DNA of 64,000 bases. Source: Bacteroides zhangwenhongii. GTDB lineage: Bacteria > Bacteroidota > Bacteroidia > Bacteroidales > Bacteroidaceae. The stretch lies in the NCBI RefSeq assembly GCF_009193325.2, contig NZ_CP059856.1:4960001-5024000 (forward strand), read 5' to 3'. Position 1 is the first letter of the stretch. Each line of letters begins with the position of its first letter. Both the position numbers and the translations under genes were made by a program. Below, in pieces: positions 60,531 to 64,000 of the stretch. A model generated the notes under the pieces. That model was not told the DNA's origin and did no database searches. It saw nothing but the letters and a program-made list of their open reading frames with translations.

Positions 60531-61895
60531 TTACATCCGGCCTCCCCCCAACGCCTGATACAAAGTAATCATACCCTGGATTTCGGTAAAGCGATTGGCT
60601 ACTTGAGACAATTGTGCATTAAGCAACGTTTGTTGTGCAGTCAATACCTCCAGATAAGTGGTGTTGCCATGCTTCATCAAAAGACTTGTGCTCTTCGCGG
60701 CCGTCTGTAAGGAAGCTACTTGCTTATCATAGAAAACAGCCTTCTCACGAGCCGTCTGATACTGTACCAATGCTTCGTTCACCTCCACGCCCGCATTCAG
60801 TAAAGTCTGTTCAAAACTAAGGCGTGCTTCTTCCTGTTGTGCTTTCGCAATCTTGAGTTGTGCGATATTCAGTCCTTTATTAAACAAAGGCTGAGTCAGG
60901 GATGCTAAAGCAGAAGCAAGGAATTGCCCCGGATTGATAATCATGCTACCGGCACTGTTTGTCCACCCGGCACTACCACTCAAAGTGATGGAGGGATAGA
61001 AAGCAGCACGAGCTGCATTCGTTGTGTAGAAAGCCTGAGCCAATGAAAATTCCGCACTACGAACATCGGGGCGATTGGCAAGCATTTGCAAAGGAACACC
61101 TACTGAGAAGTTCTCCGGCAACCGCTGATTTCCCAGTTTTCCACGCTGAATCGCGTGAGGAGTTTCCGCCAATAACAACGCCAACGAGTTCTCAGCTTGA
61201 TTGATCTGCTCTTTCAGATCAAGCACAGTCGTACATATATTATAATAGGTAGCCTCTGTCTGCGCCAACCCGGCTTCAGTCACCATACCGGCATTTTTCA
61301 TGGCACGGGTAGTCCTCACACTTTCCTTCCAAGCCGCTTCGGTAGCAACAGCAATCTCATATTGCGAATCAAGCATTAGCAATGTATAATAGGCATTTGC
61401 CATAGCAGCCACCAATTGTGTTTTCACGGCCTGCTCATACTCCTTACTCTGTTCGTAGGCAGCTTTCGCACGACGTTTGGCTGTCGTTACCTTTCCAAAG
61501 ATATCCAACTCCCACGAAGCCGTGACAGGCAAAGAATAGGTCTGTGTGGCTTTCGCACGGTCTAAACTGCTGACAGCCCCTTCGGGCGCCAAAAACAGGG
61601 TAGGCAGATAAGACAATTTGGACGTCAAGAGTGAAGCTTCCGCTTCTTTCACACGCAGATGAGCCGTCTGCATATCTGTATTCCGCACCAAAGCCGAATC
61701 GATCAAAGTCTGCAAATACGGGTCGGTAAAAACCTCCCTCCACGAGAGGTTACCGAGGTTTGCCGTATCGGCGGCAGCGACTGGCTCACTACCATAAAGT
61801 CCCTCCGGAACTTCCGACACCGGTTTGTATTTATTGTAAATACCGCAACTGCTCAGTACCAGTGTTGCTACGGATAATATGATGATTTTTCTCAT
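60531..61895 (-). CDS. TolC-like outer-membrane efflux lipoprotein (NodT family)
   Basis: The 454-residue lipoprotein (LVLSSC) forms the outer-membrane duct of an RND pump. Two OEP repeats are seen, with AQTEATYYNICTTVLDLK, VPLQMLANRPDVRSAE and the second-half copy GNTTYLEVLTAQQTLLNAQL. The gene is 20 bp downstream of the RND gene, same strand. Confidence 0.93.
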   Translation of the reverse strand: MRKIIILSVATLVLSSCGIYNKYKPVSEVPEGLYGSEPVAAADTANLGNLSWREVFTDPYLQTLIDSALVRNTDMQTAHLRVKEAEASLLTSKLSYLPTLFLAPEGAVSSLDRAKATQTYSLPVTASWELDIFGKVTTAKRRAKAAYEQSKEYEQAVKTQLVAAMANAYYTLLMLDSQYEIAVATEAAWKESVRTTRAMKNAGMVTEAGLAQTEATYYNICTTVLDLKEQINQAENSLALLLAETPHAIQRGKLGNQRLPENFSVGVPLQMLANRPDVRSAEFSLAQAFYTTNAARAAFYPSITLSGSAGWTNSAGSMIINPGQFLASALASLTQPLFNKGLNIAQLKIAKAQQEEARLSFEQTLLNAGVEVNEALVQYQTAREKAVFYDKQVASLQTAAKSTSLLMKHGNTTYLEVLTAQQTLLNAQLSQVANRFTEIQGMITLYQALGGGRM

Positions 61896-61915
61896 ACTTT
61901 ACTTTTCTATTTGAG

Positions 61916-64000
61916 TTATTTATCTTCGTTAAACACACTGCGTTCCGCCAAGCTTCTTTCCTTCTCCAATTCTACTTGTTGATCCGCCTCCTCATACATC
62001 GGCTTACGGATTTTTTCCTGCAAGAACTCAAATGCAATGTAAAATACCGGGACTACAAACAATAATGCCAATGTACCCACAGCCATACCTCCTACGACAC
62101 CTGTACCCAATGATGAATTACCGTTAGCACCTGCACCGGAGGAGAACATCAACGGCAACATACCGAAAATCATCGTAAGAACTGTCATCAAGATAGGTCG
62201 CAAACGAGCTTGCGCCGCACTGTAGGCCGACTCGATAATTCCCATCCCTTTACGACGCCGTTCGATTGCGTACTCTGTAATCAGAATAGCCGTCTTCGCT
62301 AACAAACCGATCAACATAATCACACCCGTCTGGAGATAAATATTATTCTCCAAACCGAAAATCTTGGCAAAGAGGAAAGATCCCATCAAGCCGAACGGTA
62401 CGGAAAAGATAACGGCAAACGGTATCAGAAAGCTTTCATACAAACAAGCCAGAATAAGAAAGATCAAAACAATACAAATACCATACACAAAAAGCGTTTT
62501 TGCACCGCCACTGCCGGCCTCTTCACGCGCCATTCCTCCATACTCGTATCCGTATCCCATAGGCAAGGTCTGTTCGGCAACCTCATTAATGGCTTTCTGG
62601 ACCTCACCGGATGAGTATCCGGCAGCCGGATTCACGTTGGCTGTAATACTGCTATACAGGTTGAAGCGATTGGCAACTTCCGCTCCCATTACCTTCTTGA
62701 TCGTCACAAACTGGCTGACAGGAGCCATTTCGGTACCATTACGGACATACATATTCTTGAGTGCGTGCTCATCCAAGCGATACTCCGGTGAAGCCTGCAT
62801 CATAACACGATATACCTTACCGAACTGGTTATAGTTGGATATGTAAGCACCACCACAGTAACTACCCAGTGCATCCAATATCGTAGAGGGCGAAATACCT
62901 GCCCGCTTACACTTCGCCGGATCTACTTCTACCGACAGTTGGGGGAAGTTCATGGCGTAGGAAGTATATGCCATTGCCACTTCCGGACGCTGGTTCAACG
63001 CACCGAGGAACTTCATCGCATTGTTATAGAATGTAGTCATATCCCCACCAGTCTTATCCTGAAGGTTCAGCTCGATAGAGTTACCCATACCGTAGCCTGG
63101 AATCATACCCGGCTGGAAGCAGAAAATCTGTGCTTCTTTAATCATATAGAATTGTCCGTTCAGACGTGTCATCACCGCATCAGCCGTGTGTTCGCTGCCC
63201 TTACGTTCGCTCCAGTCCTTCAGACGGATAATAACCGTACCGTACGAAACACCCTGTCCGGCAATCAGTCCGTAGCCGGCGACAGTAGTATATTGTTTTA
63301 CCTCCGGAGTGCTCTTTATCACAGCTTCTACTTTATCGATTACTTTGTTGGTCTCTTCCAGCGTACTACCCGGTGCCACACTGACATTCACCATCATAAC
63401 TCCCTGATCTTCCTGAGGAACCAGACCGGTTTTGGTTGTTGACATCAGATAAACGAGCAAAGCTATACAGCAAACCAAAGAAGTCCACACCATCCAACGG
63501 TGGTGGATAAAGAACATCACTCCTTTCTTATATTTACCCAGCATAGCATTGTAAGAAGCATTATAAGCGGCACGCACACGTCCGTTGATACTTTTCGCGC
63601 TCTTAGTGCCCGAAGCCGGACGCATCATCATAGCGCACAATGCCGGACAAAGAGTCAAGGCGCAAATACAGGACAAGCCAACGGAAGTTGCCATAGTGAT
63701 ACCGAACTGCGTATAGAAGATACCGGAAGTACCGCCCATAAAAGTAACAGGGATAAATACCGCCATAAATACACACGTACAAGAGATTACCGCCATCGTC
63801 ACATCACTTAACGCATCTTTGGTGGCGAGATAAGGAGATGTGTAGCCGGAATCAAACTTTGCCTGCACTGCCTCTACCACTACAATAGCGTCATCAACTA
63901 CCGTACCGATGGCAAGCACCAGAGCGAAAAGCGTAAGAATGTTGATACTGAATCCGGCTGCCGTCAGACAGGCGAACGTACCGACCAAAGAGACAATGAT
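61916..64000 (-). CDS. RND multidrug efflux pump, inner-membrane subunit (partial)
   Basis: About 694 residues of the C-terminal two thirds of an AcrB-like HAE1 pump are inside the window; the 5' end lies beyond the right edge. Blocks seen: GTVVDDAIVVVEAVQ with the proton-relay Asp pair, FGITMATSVGLSCICALTLCPAL cut as LTLCPALCAMM, YGTVIIRLKDWSER, VGGMAVGTLALLFVVPVFY near the end. It pumps drugs, bile salts or dyes using the proton gradient. The periplasmic adaptor gene is probably just outside. Confidence 0.93.
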   Translation of the reverse strand: MIVSLVGTFACLTAAGFSINILTLFALVLAIGTVVDDAIVVVEAVQAKFDSGYTSPYLATKDALSDVTMAVISCTCVFMAVFIPVTFMGGTSGIFYTQFGITMATSVGLSCICALTLCPALCAMMMRPASGTKSAKSINGRVRAAYNASYNAMLGKYKKGVMFFIHHRWMVWTSLVCCIALLVYLMSTTKTGLVPQEDQGVMMVNVSVAPGSTLEETNKVIDKVEAVIKSTPEVKQYTTVAGYGLIAGQGVSYGTVIIRLKDWSERKGSEHTADAVMTRLNGQFYMIKEAQIFCFQPGMIPGYGMGNSIELNLQDKTGGDMTTFYNNAMKFLGALNQRPEVAMAYTSYAMNFPQLSVEVDPAKCKRAGISPSTILDALGSYCGGAYISNYNQFGKVYRVMMQASPEYRLDEHALKNMYVRNGTEMAPVSQFVTIKKVMGAEVANRFNLYSSITANVNPAAGYSSGEVQKAINEVAEQTLPMGYGYEYGGMAREEAGSGGAKTLFVYGICIVLIFLILACLYESFLIPFAVIFSVPFGLMGSFLFAKIFGLENNIYLQTGVIMLIGLLAKTAILITEYAIERRRKGMGIIESAYSAAQARLRPILMTVLTMIFGMLPLMFSSGAGANGNSSLGTGVVGGMAVGTLALLFVVPVFYIAFEFLQEKIRKPMYEEADQQVELEKERSLAERSVFNEDK

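Noticed and set aside
1..64000. CRISPR arrays
   Set aside because: No regularly spaced repeats with unique spacers and no cas genes were seen; the tandem repeats found have only two copies.

Overview
The window looks like chromosome from a gut Bacteroides, close in style to the B. thetaiotaomicron/ovatus group. The evidence is a SusC/SusD pair with an ECF sigma/anti-sigma switch, a one-protein hybrid two-component regulator, GH20, GH30, GH65 and GH92 enzymes, Bacteroides-type promoters (-33 TTTG, about 19-21 bp spacer, -7 TAnnTTTG) and start codons without clear Shine-Dalgarno sequences. Both strands carry genes, in short operons.

Layout. 1-3370 is a mobile-element scar: the C-terminus of a probable mobilization protein, the class A beta-lactamase gene cfxA, an IS5-type transposase, element-end-like repeats and a remnant of an Abi gene. 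The chromosome resumes inside the last part of a DUF4832-type gene, followed by an intact GH20 hexosaminidase. 5420-19154 (minus) is a complete polysaccharide utilisation locus (PUL): ECF sigma, FecR anti-sigma, SusC with an STN domain, SusD, an EEP-family lipoprotein, a PKD/beta-propeller lipoprotein, GH65 and a SASA acetylesterase. A candidate small RNA lies antisense between fecR and susC. 19327-28653 holds an SLC13 transporter, a MINPP-like histidine phosphatase, a hybrid two-component regulator and a GH92 mannosidase. 28893-38850 is housekeeping: sppA, lpxK, punA, thiL, tRNA-Phe, a cold-shock trio (CSD, DEAD helicase, RRM), ung, a TIGR02757 protein, a wrecked urea transporter and a small winged-helix protein.

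39162-51727 is mixed: two AraC regulators, a VOC protein, a DUF3829 lipoprotein, an IS4-type insertion, a cupin, a DUF1848 protein bracketed by two copies of a small-RNA-like repeat, an SDR/TetR/DUF2271/outer-membrane group, pncB, a higBA toxin-antitoxin pair, a thioredoxin and a Nim-like flavoprotein. 51862-55875 is a cobalamin riboswitch followed by a biotin-dependent acyl-CoA carboxylase operon. 55904-64000 has a tandem duplication of about 199 bp, an amidase, metY, a GH30 glycosidase, and a TolC-like and RND efflux pair that runs off the right edge.

How it works together. The ECF/FecR pair probably senses ligand passage through the SusC STN domain and switches on its own glycan locus, with the antisense RNA as a likely brake. 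The hybrid regulator sits between a mannosidase and a phosphatase, suggesting a phosphorylated mannose-rich substrate. The points most worth a second look are the three small-RNA candidates, the B12 riboswitch on a carboxylase operon, the tandem duplication, and the gene wrecks beside the resistance element.
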